Assembly (NCBI GenBank): GCA_964484205.1
Contig: CAZAEZ010000003.1
Coordinates: 178,924 to 242,923, forward strand
Source of the DNA: M3007 sp964484205
Lineage (GTDB): Bacteria; Bacteroidota; Bacteroidia; Chitinophagales; Saprospiraceae
Length of the DNA: 64,000 bases
Direction of reading: 5' to 3'
Below the pieces are notes generated by a model. That model made no database searches. It had not been told where the DNA came from and saw only the letters and a program-made list of their open reading frames with translations. Shown here one piece after another: positions 43,731-52,378 of the stretch. Every line of letters begins with the position of its first letter. Within the stretch, counting starts at the first letter, position 1. Both the position numbers and the translations under genes were made by a program.

Positions 43731-44864
43731 ATGAGTCAACCAACCGATTTTTTTGCAGAATTCCCGGCTGTTTCAAAAAAACAATGGCTGGACCGGATTA
43801 CCAGGGATTTAAAAGGCAAACCGCTGGAGGAACTCCACTGGCAGTTGAGTGAAACCCTGCGCATCGATCCCTTTGCGCATGCAGAAGACATTGCTGCTCC
43901 GCCGGCCCCACTGGCCTCTGCGGAGCCGGGATGGGAAATTAACGAAGATATCGAAACCGCAACGCCGGATGCCGCCAACCGGCAAGCCCTGGAAGCCCTG
44001 GCCTTTGGCGCGGAAAGTGTGCACTTCCAGCCCGGCGCAACCGTCGAACTTCCCCAACTGCTCCATCGGGTGCATTTGGACTACATCAGCCTCCAATTTG
44101 GCGGCAAAGGCGTTTCCGACGGGCCGGCGGCCTTGCTGTCGGCGCTTGGCGCGCTTGCAAAAGATCAGGGTTTGGGCTCAACAACTATTCGGGGTTCCTT
44201 GTATTACGATCCGGCTGCTGCGGCGGTGCCCGACTGGCGCTACGCTATCGACTTGCTGCAGTTTGCACAAGCCGATTATCCCGGATTTCGCTGCCTGAGC
44301 ATTGACGGCAGTACGGCATTTCAGGGTACGGCCCAGGTTGTTGACGAGTTGGCTGCGGTGTTGCAGCGCGGTTCGGTTTATCTGGAACAGCTCACCGCGC
44401 GGGGTATTTCGGCGGGCCTGGTAGCCAACCAGATGCAATTTTGTTTCAATATCGGCACAAGTTATTTTGTAGAAATTGCCAAACTGCGCGCCTTCAAATT
44501 GCTTTGGTTGAACCTATTGAAAGCCTGGGACGCGCCACTGAACTACCCGGTACTCGATGTGCGTTTTTCGCCTTCAATCTATACCGACGACTTGTACACC
44601 AACATGATCCGCGCTACCACCATGGCCATGTCGGCAGTTTTGGGCGGCGCCAACCGGCTCACGGTACGGCCTTACGACGCCGGGCGTACGGCACAGGCGC
44701 AATACCCGCAATCCTTTTCCCGGCGCATTGCACGCAACGTGCAGCATTTGTTAAAACTTGAAAGTGGCTTCGGTGCACTTACCGATCCGGCCGCCGGTAG
44801 TTTTTATATTGAAAAACTGACCCGCCAATTGGCAGAAGCTGCCTGGGAAAAGGTCATGCAATAG
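43731..44864 (+). CDS. mutA: Methylmalonyl-CoA mutase small subunit, short form
   Basis: 377 residues from ATG 43731. It matches the N-terminal substrate-binding TIM barrel of the mutase small (beta) subunit: FFAEFPAVSKKQWLDRITRDLKGKPLEEL, FGGKGVSDGPAALLSALG, FNIGTSYFVEIAKLRAFKLLWLNLLKAW, NMIRATTMAMSAVLGGANRLTVRPYD, and GALTDPAAGSFYIEKLTRQLAEAAW. It stops right after AAWEKVMQ, where relatives continue with the end of the barrel and a B12-like domain. The large subunit gene normally next to it is absent. It may be a truncated subunit or a partner of a remote mutB. Confidence 0.85.
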   Translation: MSQPTDFFAEFPAVSKKQWLDRITRDLKGKPLEELHWQLSETLRIDPFAHAEDIAAPPAPLASAEPGWEINEDIETATPDAANRQALEALAFGAESVHFQPGATVELPQLLHRVHLDYISLQFGGKGVSDGPAALLSALGALAKDQGLGSTTIRGSLYYDPAAAAVPDWRYAIDLLQFAQADYPGFRCLSIDGSTAFQGTAQVVDELAAVLQRGSVYLEQLTARGISAGLVANQMQFCFNIGTSYFVEIAKLRAFKLLWLNLLKAWDAPLNYPVLDVRFSPSIYTDDLYTNMIRATTMAMSAVLGGANRLTVRPYDAGRTAQAQYPQSFSRRIARNVQHLLKLESGFGALTDPAAGSFYIEKLTRQLAEAAWEKVMQ

Positions 44865-44985
44865 CAATTTCAGGATTGGAATGCCGGGTGAATCGGTTAT
44901 TGTTTTTAATTTTAGTGATCTGAAAACCGAACCCGGGTGCTGTTGCACCCGACACACCTTTCCATTCACCAACACATCTAATCGT

Positions 44986-47900
44986 ATGAACAAATTGCTA
45001 CTGCCTGTATTCGGAGCGCTCCTCGTTGCCCACTTGCTTGGCGCGCAAAACACGTCCGACATTGTAGTCCCAGTGACGGTCACAACGTCTTCCAACCCAC
45101 CGGTAATCAACCTGAGTTTTCCGGCCACCACCAACGCGGTCAGCACGCTGATCGGGCGAAAATTTATAAACCAGGGCAGTTGGAATTTCATCGTACAACC
45201 GGCAACCAGCACCGGTTTTGCCGACAGCAGCGTTTTGGCCGGAACCGCTTATGAATACATTGTCATCAAACAGACCAGTGTGGCCCCTACCACCCGGGTC
45301 GGGCTGGTGTATGCCGGCATTGAGGTACCCGCCCCTACCTACCGGGGTAAAATGATTTTGCTGGTCGACGATCAATTGTCGATCCCGCTGGCTATGGAAC
45401 TGAACCGGCTGGTTGACGATTTGCGCGGCGATGGCTGGCAGGTAATCCGAAGGGACGTGAACGTGGCAACCAGCTCGGTCAAGTCCGTAAAGGCGATATT
45501 GGCAGACATATATAATCAGGATCCGAACAATACCGTAACAGCCCTTCTTTTTGGCGACATGCCGGTGCCATATTCCGGCGACATCAATCCGGAAGGGGTT
45601 CCGGGTTATCAGGGCGCCCGTCCTACCGATTATTATTACAGTGATATGGACGAACAATTCTGGACGGATACGTTGGTGAACAATGCAACGGCCCTGCGCA
45701 TGGCGTACCACAATGTACCCGGCGACGGCAAATTTGATCGAAGCCAAACGCCGACATTTCCTGAAATTGTTGTCAGCCGGGTCGATTTTTCCAATTTGAC
45801 CGGTTGGGATGTTTCGCAAACCGAGCTCTACCGCCGCTATCTGAATAAAAACCACAGATTCCGCAACGGTGCTTACAAACCGGAAACCCAAACCCTGGTG
45901 GACGATAACCTCGGTTTTGCCGGTGGCGGCGCATTTGCCCAAAATGGCTGGCGAAACGGCTACGCCCTGACCGGCGGCGGCTCGATTGTTCAAGGCGACT
46001 TTTTAGCCGATACCAAAAACCAGAGTTTTTTGCTGGGCTATGGTTGCGGCAACGGAAACTTCACCAATATCGTCGGCGTTGCCAACTCGGATAATTTTAA
46101 AACTGATAGCGTCAACATCGTATTCCCGTTACTATTCGGCCCATTGAGCGGCGATTGGGATTTTGAAACCAACCCGCTTTTACCCAGCGTACTGGCCTCC
46201 AAAGGCGGCGCCCTTGCCACCGCCTGGGCCGGCCTGCCCAACTGGCATTTGCACCACATGGGTTTGGGCGAACCGATCCTGACCAGTACACTTTGGGTGT
46301 GGATCAATAGTTTTCTGACCAACCCGGTTTACCCGCCAAATGGCGCCGACGATCTGGTGCATGTCGGCTTGCTGGGCGATCCCAGCTTGCGGGCACATTA
46401 TATTCAGCCTCCGCAAAACCTCGCCGCGATAACCTCCTGCAATGACATTACCCTGACTTGGGATGCTTCGCCGGATGCCGACGAGGGCTACCTCGTTTAC
46501 CGCGCTTCCGCTCCCGACAGCATTTTTGAACTGATCGTCAATGCCCCGATCAATGCCACCACATTCGTCGACACGATGCCTTTGACTGGTGGCAATTATT
46601 ATCAGGTGCGCGCTTTTGGCCTGCAAATGGTACCCACCGGGTCTTATTACAACCAAAGTACCGGTGTGCCGGTATCCATTGATTTCAGCCCAAGTGCGCT
46701 GAATGTTTTGACCCTGGTGACCGATGTTAGTTGCAATGGAAATGCCGATGGCGCTATCGATCTGACGGTTTCCGGCGGGATGAGTTACACCTTTGAATGG
46801 TCCAACGGTAGCACCGTACAAAATCAAAGTGGCTTGGCCGCAGGCACTTATACGGTCACAGTCACCGATAATTTAGGTTGTTCAACTACAGCAGCTGCCA
46901 TGGTAATGGAACCGCCGGCAATTGCCCTCAACGCCACAGTACTCGACGTACTTTGTTTTGGCGATGCCAGCGGTGAAGTACAACTTGAAATTGCTGGCGG
47001 AACACCCGGCTACAGCTTCGACTGGTCGAACGGGGCAACTACGCAAAGCCTGGCCGACCTGGCAGCAGGCATTTACACGGTAACGGCTTCGGATGCCAAC
47101 GGCTGTACCCAAACGGCAACGGCAACAGTAGCCGAGCCCACGGCGATCGACCTGACGCTGACAGCGGAAAACGCCACGTGTAATGGTTTGGCAGATGGAA
47201 ATATTGACCTGACCATAGACGGTGGTTCGCCGGGCTACGCGTTCGAGTGGTCAAATGGCGCCAACAGCCAAAATTTAAACAACGTGCCTGCCGGAACCTA
47301 CACCGTTACCATCACCGACGCCAACGGCTGTACCTTAACCGACAGCGAAACGGTGGATGAACCTACGGCCATAACCGCCGAAACAACCATCACCAATGCC
47401 GGTTGTGCCGGCGCCACCAACGGCGCCGTCGACCTGACCGCAGACGGCGGCACGCCGGGCTATACCTTCGAATGGTCGACCGGTTCGACCGATGTAGACC
47501 TGACTGATGTGGCTGCCGGGACCTACACGGTAACGATCACCGACGCCGCCGGCTGCACCCAAACTGCCACAGCTACCGTTGGGCAAGTGACCACGCTGGT
47601 TGCCGAAAGTATGCAATCGGACGTGTCTTGTTTTGGCAGCTCCGACGGTAGCGCCGAGGTACTTGCCAGCGGTGGCGACCCGGATTACACCTATTTGTGG
47701 TCGAACAATGAAACAACCGCAACCATTGCCAGCCTCCCGGCCGGTACCTACACGGTAACCGTAACCGATAACGCCGGTTGCAGCCAAACTGCCGAAGCCA
47801 CCGTTTCTGAGCCGCCTTTGCTCACCGCCGGTAGCGTTTGGGAAGCGCAGCCTTGTTTGCAGGATGTTGGCACCGTGACACTGACTGTAGACGGCGGCAC

Positions 47901-49251
47901 GCCAGACTACACGTTTGCATGGTCGACCGGCGCCACTACCCAAAACCTGGAAGATGTTGCCCCGGGATTGTATACAGTAACCATTACCGATGCCAACGGC
48001 TGTACTATCGAAAACGCCAACACTGTCGTTCAGCCGCCGACGGCGCTGTCGGTACAATCCGGTTTTGTACAAACCAGCTGCCCGGATGAAACGCCCGTGC
48101 TGGGCGATATCGTTGCCGTAGTCAATGGCGGCACGCCCGGGTACAGCTACCTGTGGTCCAACGGCGCTACCACCGCCAACCTGCAAGGGGTGCCGGATGG
48201 TACGTACACCGTTACGATCACGGATGCACAGGGCTGTACGGTGGTCCATACCAACACGGCGGTCGCCTACATCGCCCCTTGGGCAGTAACTTCCAGCATT
48301 ACGAATGTTACCTGTAATGGCAGCTCAGACGGTACCGTTATGCTGGCTGCCGCGGGCGCCAACGGCCCGCCGTACACGTATGACTGGTCCACCGACCCAA
48401 TGGGTGGCTTACCGGCCGGCACCTATACGGTGACGATAACCGACGCCCTGGGCTGTACCACAGTTGAGACATATACAATTCTCGAACCTGCTGCGATCAG
48501 TTTGGTAAACCTTGCGGTTGTTGATGCCGACTGTTCCAATGGATTTATGGGCTCCATCACCGTTGACGGAATTGCGGGTGGCACCATGCCATACGGGACG
48601 CTTTGGACTGGCCCCGATGGATTTGTGTCGGATCAATTGAGCCTGACGGGGCTAACCGCCGGGATATACACATTGGCCATTACGGATGCCAACGGCTGTA
48701 CCAGTCTGTTTGGGGCAACAGTATCGGAAGGCCCGACGCCGCCGGATGTGCTGCTGAACGGCGCCGACACCGTCTGCCTTAATGTGCCTCAAAACTTTGT
48801 GATCTTCCCGGATGCCGGCACCAATTATCAATGGAATGCCGGCCCCGACGGGACTGTAGTTTCCGGGCAGGGCACGTCGGTTGCCTCAATCCAGTGGTCG
48901 GCCACCGGTGTGCAAACTGTTGAGGTGACCTACAACTACGGCGGGGATTGTGTTGATTCCAGATCAACGAGCATTTTTGTTGACCTCTGCGTCGGCACAA
49001 AAGAGCCCAAACTCGCCGGCGTACATATCCAACCGAATCCTTTCGGCGATTGGCTGACGGTGCAGTTTGACCGGCCGGTGGAAGCCGATTCCAGGCTTCG
49101 GTTGCTCGATATGCAGGGCCGCCTGATTTTGGAAAAAACGGCCCTGACCGAGAGTACCCGCCTGGAAACCGGTGATTTGCCGGCCGGCAGCTATTTGTTG
49201 CAGGTGATTGAAAAGGGCCAGGTGGGAATTTGGAAAGTGATCCGGTATTAA
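44986..49251 (+). CDS. T9SS-exported gingipain-like/SprB-repeat surface protein
   Basis: 1421 residues from ATG 44986, which begins the signal peptide MNKLLLPVFGALLVAHLLGAQ. Residues about 100-500 resemble a C25 gingipain-type fold (GKMILLVDDQLSIPLAMELNRLVDDL, ALLFGDMPVPYSGD, GARPTDYYYSDMD, FPEIVVSRVDFSN). The expected His-Cys dyad is not obvious: the glycine loop reads LLGYGCGNGNF and no Cys follows at the second site. A fibronectin III-like domain (NLAAITSCNDITLTWDASPDADEGYLVYR) is followed by nine SprB repeats of about 70 residues (for example VSCNGNADGAIDLTVSGG...SNGSTVQNQSGLAAGTYTVTVTDNLGCSTT), an Ig-like segment and a type A sorting domain (HIQPNPFGDWLTVQF...AGSYLLQVIEKGQ). Probably a large adhesin. 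Confidence 0.88.
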   Translation: MNKLLLPVFGALLVAHLLGAQNTSDIVVPVTVTTSSNPPVINLSFPATTNAVSTLIGRKFINQGSWNFIVQPATSTGFADSSVLAGTAYEYIVIKQTSVAPTTRVGLVYAGIEVPAPTYRGKMILLVDDQLSIPLAMELNRLVDDLRGDGWQVIRRDVNVATSSVKSVKAILADIYNQDPNNTVTALLFGDMPVPYSGDINPEGVPGYQGARPTDYYYSDMDEQFWTDTLVNNATALRMAYHNVPGDGKFDRSQTPTFPEIVVSRVDFSNLTGWDVSQTELYRRYLNKNHRFRNGAYKPETQTLVDDNLGFAGGGAFAQNGWRNGYALTGGGSIVQGDFLADTKNQSFLLGYGCGNGNFTNIVGVANSDNFKTDSVNIVFPLLFGPLSGDWDFETNPLLPSVLASKGGALATAWAGLPNWHLHHMGLGEPILTSTLWVWINSFLTNPVYPPNGADDLVHVGLLGDPSLRAHYIQPPQNLAAITSCNDITLTWDASPDADEGYLVYRASAPDSIFELIVNAPINATTFVDTMPLTGGNYYQVRAFGLQMVPTGSYYNQSTGVPVSIDFSPSALNVLTLVTDVSCNGNADGAIDLTVSGGMSYTFEWSNGSTVQNQSGLAAGTYTVTVTDNLGCSTTAAAMVMEPPAIALNATVLDVLCFGDASGEVQLEIAGGTPGYSFDWSNGATTQSLADLAAGIYTVTASDANGCTQTATATVAEPTAIDLTLTAENATCNGLADGNIDLTIDGGSPGYAFEWSNGANSQNLNNVPAGTYTVTITDANGCTLTDSETVDEPTAITAETTITNAGCAGATNGAVDLTADGGTPGYTFEWSTGSTDVDLTDVAAGTYTVTITDAAGCTQTATATVGQVTTLVAESMQSDVSCFGSSDGSAEVLASGGDPDYTYLWSNNETTATIASLPAGTYTVTVTDNAGCSQTAEATVSEPPLLTAGSVWEAQPCLQDVGTVTLTVDGGTPDYTFAWSTGATTQNLEDVAPGLYTVTITDANGCTIENANTVVQPPTALSVQSGFVQTSCPDETPVLGDIVAVVNGGTPGYSYLWSNGATTANLQGVPDGTYTVTITDAQGCTVVHTNTAVAYIAPWAVTSSITNVTCNGSSDGTVMLAAAGANGPPYTYDWSTDPMGGLPAGTYTVTITDALGCTTVETYTILEPAAISLVNLAVVDADCSNGFMGSITVDGIAGGTMPYGTLWTGPDGFVSDQLSLTGLTAGIYTLAITDANGCTSLFGATVSEGPTPPDVLLNGADTVCLNVPQNFVIFPDAGTNYQWNAGPDGTVVSGQGTSVASIQWSATGVQTVEVTYNYGGDCVDSRSTSIFVDLCVGTKEPKLAGVHIQPNPFGDWLTVQFDRPVEADSRLRLLDMQGRLILEKTALTESTRLETGDLPAGSYLLQVIEKGQVGIWKVIRY

Positions 49252-49258
49252 CATTTAG

Positions 49259-49295
49259 GTACTCGTCCTACGACTTCAAGTCGTAGGGCGAGTAC
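49259..49295. repeat. 17-bp-stem palindrome, second TACTCGTCCTACGACT copy
   Basis: Same hairpin as 36405-36439 (one base change, giving a G-T pair), located between the stop of the SprB protein and the next gene. It could be a terminator for the surface-protein gene. Confidence 0.8.
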
Positions 49296-49310
49296 AAAAA
49301 TCCACTTGCA

Positions 49311-50297
49311 ATGCGCCCCCTCAGTTTAGTTTTTCTATTTGCTTCATTTTGGGCTGCCGCCCAAACACCAATTGCCGTAGCCGACCAAACCTTCAAAATG
49401 GACGGCGAGCACTGGTTCGTCTATGCTTTTGCGCAAGGCGACCAGGTGGCGTTACACATGGAATTGCTTGTAGGCCGCCGGGTAAAAAATGTCGAATTCA
49501 CGGAGTTCAACGGTCAAATGTTGTTCAGCACCTATTCCCTGGATTCTTTCCTGGACAAAACCATCCTGATCCCGCAAACCGGTGTTTACCTCCTGCGCAT
49601 CCAGGAAAGCGGCATGGGCAAAAAAGTGTGCCGTTTCACCCTGCACCGCACGCCGGAAGGGCCGCTCACGGCACGCATGGACACCCGGGTGCCCTGGGAC
49701 ATCCGCACGCAATCGAAGTTTCGGGTGAAAACGCGCATGATCCCGGTGGGTAAAAAAACCGGCATCAGCACACTTGCCGGCAAAGTGACCGTAAGCGCCA
49801 GCAAACTGGGCCTGAAAAACCCCGTCAGCGCCTACGCATTCAGCTTGCCGCCGCATACCGTACAATGGGCGTATCGTATTTCGGTCGGTCAGACGCTGAT
49901 GGAATCCCGGCAAAAGGATGCCGATCAGCTAACCAGCGCGCTGAATTCCGGCGCAGCCAAAATATTGCCTGTGGCGCCACCCACCGCACTGGCGGCTTTC
50001 GCCCTTGGCATGGCAATCGACCTGACGGTGCCCAAGGCAGGTGAAGATGTGGAATACGCCCTGCTGACGGGAGAAAATCTGGAGCTGTTCAAAAAGCGCG
50101 AGCCGTACAAGGCCTTCATCTGGCAGGGCGATGTGAGTTCGGATGTACAGCGCCGGTACAGTCCGCTCGAAGGCAGTTTCTACTTTGCTTTTCGCAGCGA
50201 CAACTGGATGGATGACATTACCGTAAATGTCGACATTGAGGCGGTCACCGAAACGCCTATCTTCGCCGAAGAAATTTATTTGGAACCAGGGGGGTGA
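49311..50297 (+). CDS. Secreted protein of unknown function
   Basis: 328 residues with a signal peptide (MRPLSLVFLFASFWAAAQ). The N-terminal 115 residues are beta-rich with a closing FNGQMLFSTYSLDSFLDKTILIPQTGVYLLRIQES block that looks like a bacterial pre-peptidase or PPC-type beta-sandwich. The middle (KVTVSASKLGLKNPVSAYAFSLPPHTVQWAYRISVG) is unassigned. No membrane anchor or sorting domain. It follows the SprB surface protein by 60 bp in the same direction and may be co-transcribed or share its export context. Confidence 0.6.
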   Translation: MRPLSLVFLFASFWAAAQTPIAVADQTFKMDGEHWFVYAFAQGDQVALHMELLVGRRVKNVEFTEFNGQMLFSTYSLDSFLDKTILIPQTGVYLLRIQESGMGKKVCRFTLHRTPEGPLTARMDTRVPWDIRTQSKFRVKTRMIPVGKKTGISTLAGKVTVSASKLGLKNPVSAYAFSLPPHTVQWAYRISVGQTLMESRQKDADQLTSALNSGAAKILPVAPPTALAAFALGMAIDLTVPKAGEDVEYALLTGENLELFKKREPYKAFIWQGDVSSDVQRRYSPLEGSFYFAFRSDNWMDDITVNVDIEAVTETPIFAEEIYLEPGG

Positions 50298-50452
50298 TTG
50301 CGGATTGCGGATTGCGGATTACGGAGTGCGGATTGGTTCACCATTTCGGGAGGTGAATTAGATGCACTTTTTCAATTTTTGATTTTGTTTGCAAAACAAG
50401 CCATTGCGAAATGGTGAACCAATCCGCACTCCGTAATCGGTAATCCGCACTA
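50297..50452. repeat. MITE-like element with perfect 32-bp inverted repeats
   Basis: A 32-bp arm at 50317-50348 (starting GATTACGGAGTGCGGATTGG) is repeated exactly in inverse at 50407-50438, 58 bp apart. Outside the arms the word ATTGCGG is repeated on the left and the partly complementary TAATCCGCAC on the right. The CCGCAAT words match the insertion inside ribE. The element ends seven bases before the next start codon and could fold the leader. Confidence 0.8.
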
Positions 50453-50458
50453 AAAAAA

Positions 50459-51163
50459 ATGGTTGTTTCAAAAATACAAGCCGCAATAACCGACTACAAA
50501 AACTGGCTTCAGCGCGAGCGCAATCATCCTTTTTTGTACAAGTGGGAATCGGTGCGGGTGTTTCAACTAAATTGGAACCCCGATGACGCCGACCCGGCAG
50601 CCATGTTTGAACGCAGTTTTCAAAACAGTCAAACACGGCGGCTCTGGCAAACGGAGCACTGGTACCCCATGCGCATGATGACCGGCTTCTGGCGTATCGA
50701 GCCCGGCATGGTGCGGGCGATGTTCGACGACCTGTTCGACGAAAGCCGCGACGTGGAGGCGCGCATCGGTCGGTTTTTGTTTGGCTGCGATGAGTTGCTG
50801 CGCGATTTCAAGCGGCTAAATCCCACCTCGGTAGAGAACAATCATTACCACGACGATTACCGCATGATCGCGCTGTACCTGGCTTTTCGTTATCCGGAGC
50901 AGTATGCGCCTTATGATTTTGAAGTATTCCGGCAGACGATGCAATATGTTCAGGCGCGGGATATTCCACAGCAAAACGACATCGGGCGGTATTTCAAAGT
51001 GCTGCGGATTCTGATGAATTTTCTGGAAAAAGACCCGGGCGTCCAAACAGCCATGCAGCGGCATTTGGCATCGAAAAAACACTATCCGGGGAAAACCCTG
51101 CTGGTGGCGGAGGATTTTTGCCAGTTTATTGCCCGGCAGCACGCGCTAAACGCATCCAGCTGA
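50459..51163 (+). CDS. Stand-alone McrB-type N-terminal domain protein
   Basis: 234 residues. The sequence matches, by recall of the family, the N-terminal region that precedes the AAA+ GTPase in many McrB-like restriction proteins: FLYKWESVRVFQLNWNPDDADPAAMFERSF, LWQTEHWYPMRMMTGF, EPGMVRAMFDDLFDESRDVEARIGRF, NNHYHDDYRMIALYLAFRYPEQYAPYDFEVFRQTMQY. The protein ends at ARQHALNASS without a GTPase, and no McrB/McrC-like genes follow (the next gene is a glycosyltransferase on the other strand). It may be a detached module or a regulatory binding protein. Confidence 0.6.
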   Translation: MVVSKIQAAITDYKNWLQRERNHPFLYKWESVRVFQLNWNPDDADPAAMFERSFQNSQTRRLWQTEHWYPMRMMTGFWRIEPGMVRAMFDDLFDESRDVEARIGRFLFGCDELLRDFKRLNPTSVENNHYHDDYRMIALYLAFRYPEQYAPYDFEVFRQTMQYVQARDIPQQNDIGRYFKVLRILMNFLEKDPGVQTAMQRHLASKKHYPGKTLLVAEDFCQFIARQHALNASS

Positions 51164-51186
51164 TTTGTCTTGTAAAATCTTGCTGT

Positions 51187-51906
51187 TCAACGCGCCCAGG
51201 TATTGTATTTTAAAATGCAATAAATGGCGCGTACGCCGTCTTTCCAACCAATTTTTTTGCCTTCGGCATACGAGCGGCCGTAGTAGGAAATGCCGACCTC
51301 GTAGATATGGATTCCTGCAATCCGGCTCATTTTGGCGGTCACCTCCGGCTCGAAGCCAAAGCGTCGTTCCTTTAATTCAAGGCGTTTCAGGATATCCGCT
51401 TTGAACAGTTTGTAGCAGGTTTCCATGTCCGTCAGGTTGAGGTTCGTGAACATGTTGGAGATAAAGGTCAGGAAGCGGTTGCCGATGCTGTGCCAGAAAA
51501 AGAGGATCCGGTGTGGTTTGCCGCCCATAAAACGCGAGCCGTACACGACATCGGCATAGCCGTCGAGAATGGGGCGCAGCAGGATGTTGTATTCTGCCGG
51601 GTCGTATTCCAGGTCGGCATCCTGGATAATGATGAAATCGCCACTGGCATGCTGAATACCGGTGTGCAGGGCAGCCCCCTTGCCTTTGTTGACATCGTGC
51701 TCGAGGTAACGAATATTCAAGGCAGGGTTGGCCTCCATGTAGCGGCGGATGGCGCCGGCCGTGTCGTCTTTGGAGCAATCATTGGTAATAATCAGTTCCT
51801 TTTGGATACCCTGGATCAACTCGACGGCTTTTACCTTATCCAGGATGCGGTGGATGGTGCGTTCTTCGTTATAGGCGGGAATAACAATGGACAGGGTTTG
51901 TGGCAT
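51187..51906 (-). CDS. GT2-family glycosyltransferase (DPM1/polyprenyl-phosphate sugar synthase-like)
   Basis: 239 residues with a GT-A fold: LSIVIPAYNEERTIHRIL, the nucleotide-binding NDCSKDDTAGAIRRY, NKGKGAALHTGI, the catalytic DADLEYDPAEY (metal-binding Asp region) and FEPEVTAKMSRIAGIHIYEVGISYYGRSYAEGKKIGWKDG. The latter ending is typical of dolichol/polyprenyl phosphate mannose or glucose synthases. No C-terminal membrane helices, so a soluble or peripheral enzyme. It could provide the lipid-linked donor used by the GT39 enzyme at 37499. Confidence 0.88.
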   Translation of the reverse strand: MPQTLSIVIPAYNEERTIHRILDKVKAVELIQGIQKELIITNDCSKDDTAGAIRRYMEANPALNIRYLEHDVNKGKGAALHTGIQHASGDFIIIQDADLEYDPAEYNILLRPILDGYADVVYGSRFMGGKPHRILFFWHSIGNRFLTFISNMFTNLNLTDMETCYKLFKADILKRLELKERRFGFEPEVTAKMSRIAGIHIYEVGISYYGRSYAEGKKIGWKDGVRAIYCILKYNTWAR

Positions 51907-51941
51907 GGTAGTGCGTCGTCAGGGTGCGTTAAAGTGGGGGG

Positions 51942-51949
51942 CAAAAGTA
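51942..51949 (-). promoter_or_regulatory. -7 box TACTTTTG (minus strand) for the GT2 gene
   Basis: CAAAAGTA on the plus strand, 36 bp upstream of the start codon. The gap 51907-52108 shows no other feature. Confidence 0.5.
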
Positions 51950-52108
51950 AGCCGAAGTTTCGGGTTCGTTAAAAATTGTCATAACTGGCAAAAAAAGTTC
52001 CACATTTAACGTTTTAGAATAATTTTTGGAAAACTTTTTGCTGAAGCCTATCGTTAGGCAAGTAGAACAAATAAACATTTTCTAATCCGCGCAAAACTGT
52101 ATTACATC

Positions 52109-52279
52109 ATGTCAGATCGCATCTCTAAATTTCGTCGGATCTGGCGTATTTCGCCCCGATTGGCTTTCGCTTACCTGCGTCGCCGGGCCACTCGCCAAGC
52201 AAAAAAATTTCTTCCCCGGGAGGAATGGAACATCAACTGGCTTGGAGAGGAAATGCGTCCGTTCAATAGCCTGCGCTAG
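52109..52279 (+). CDS. Small basic protein, hypothetical (56 aa)
   Basis: 56 residues from ATG 52109, rich in Arg/Lys/Trp (MSDRISKFRRIWRISPRLAF, then REEWNINWLGEEMRPFNSLR). Its stop codon lies inside an intrinsic terminator hairpin, the arrangement expected if this is a real small gene rather than a chance frame. I recognise no family. It lies alone in a 472-bp gap between a glycosyltransferase and a sterol desaturase-like gene. Confidence 0.5.
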   Translation: MSDRISKFRRIWRISPRLAFAYLRRRATRQAKKFLPREEWNINWLGEEMRPFNSLR

Positions 52280-52293
52280 TCGCAGGTTTTTTT
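52270..52293 (+). terminator. Intrinsic terminator overlapping the small gene's stop
   Basis: CCTGCG-ctagt-CGCAGG hairpin followed by seven T. The TAG stop of the 56-residue gene is in the loop. Confidence 0.8.
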
Positions 52294-52378
52294 GTGCCTG
52301 TATTTCCCGCAGGTACTGATTTTCGCCCCGGTTGTGGTGGGAATGCAGGATATTTACCTGCAAAAAAGAAGCTGAGCC

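Noticed and set aside
46180..48249. Long antisense frames opposite the SprB repeats
   Set aside because: Produced by the repeated, biased codons of the tandem protein repeats; no start signals or family match.
52112..52363. Minus-strand frame of 83 codons opposite the small basic gene
   Set aside because: The plus-strand frame has the terminator in register; the minus frame has neither a terminator nor a promoter box.
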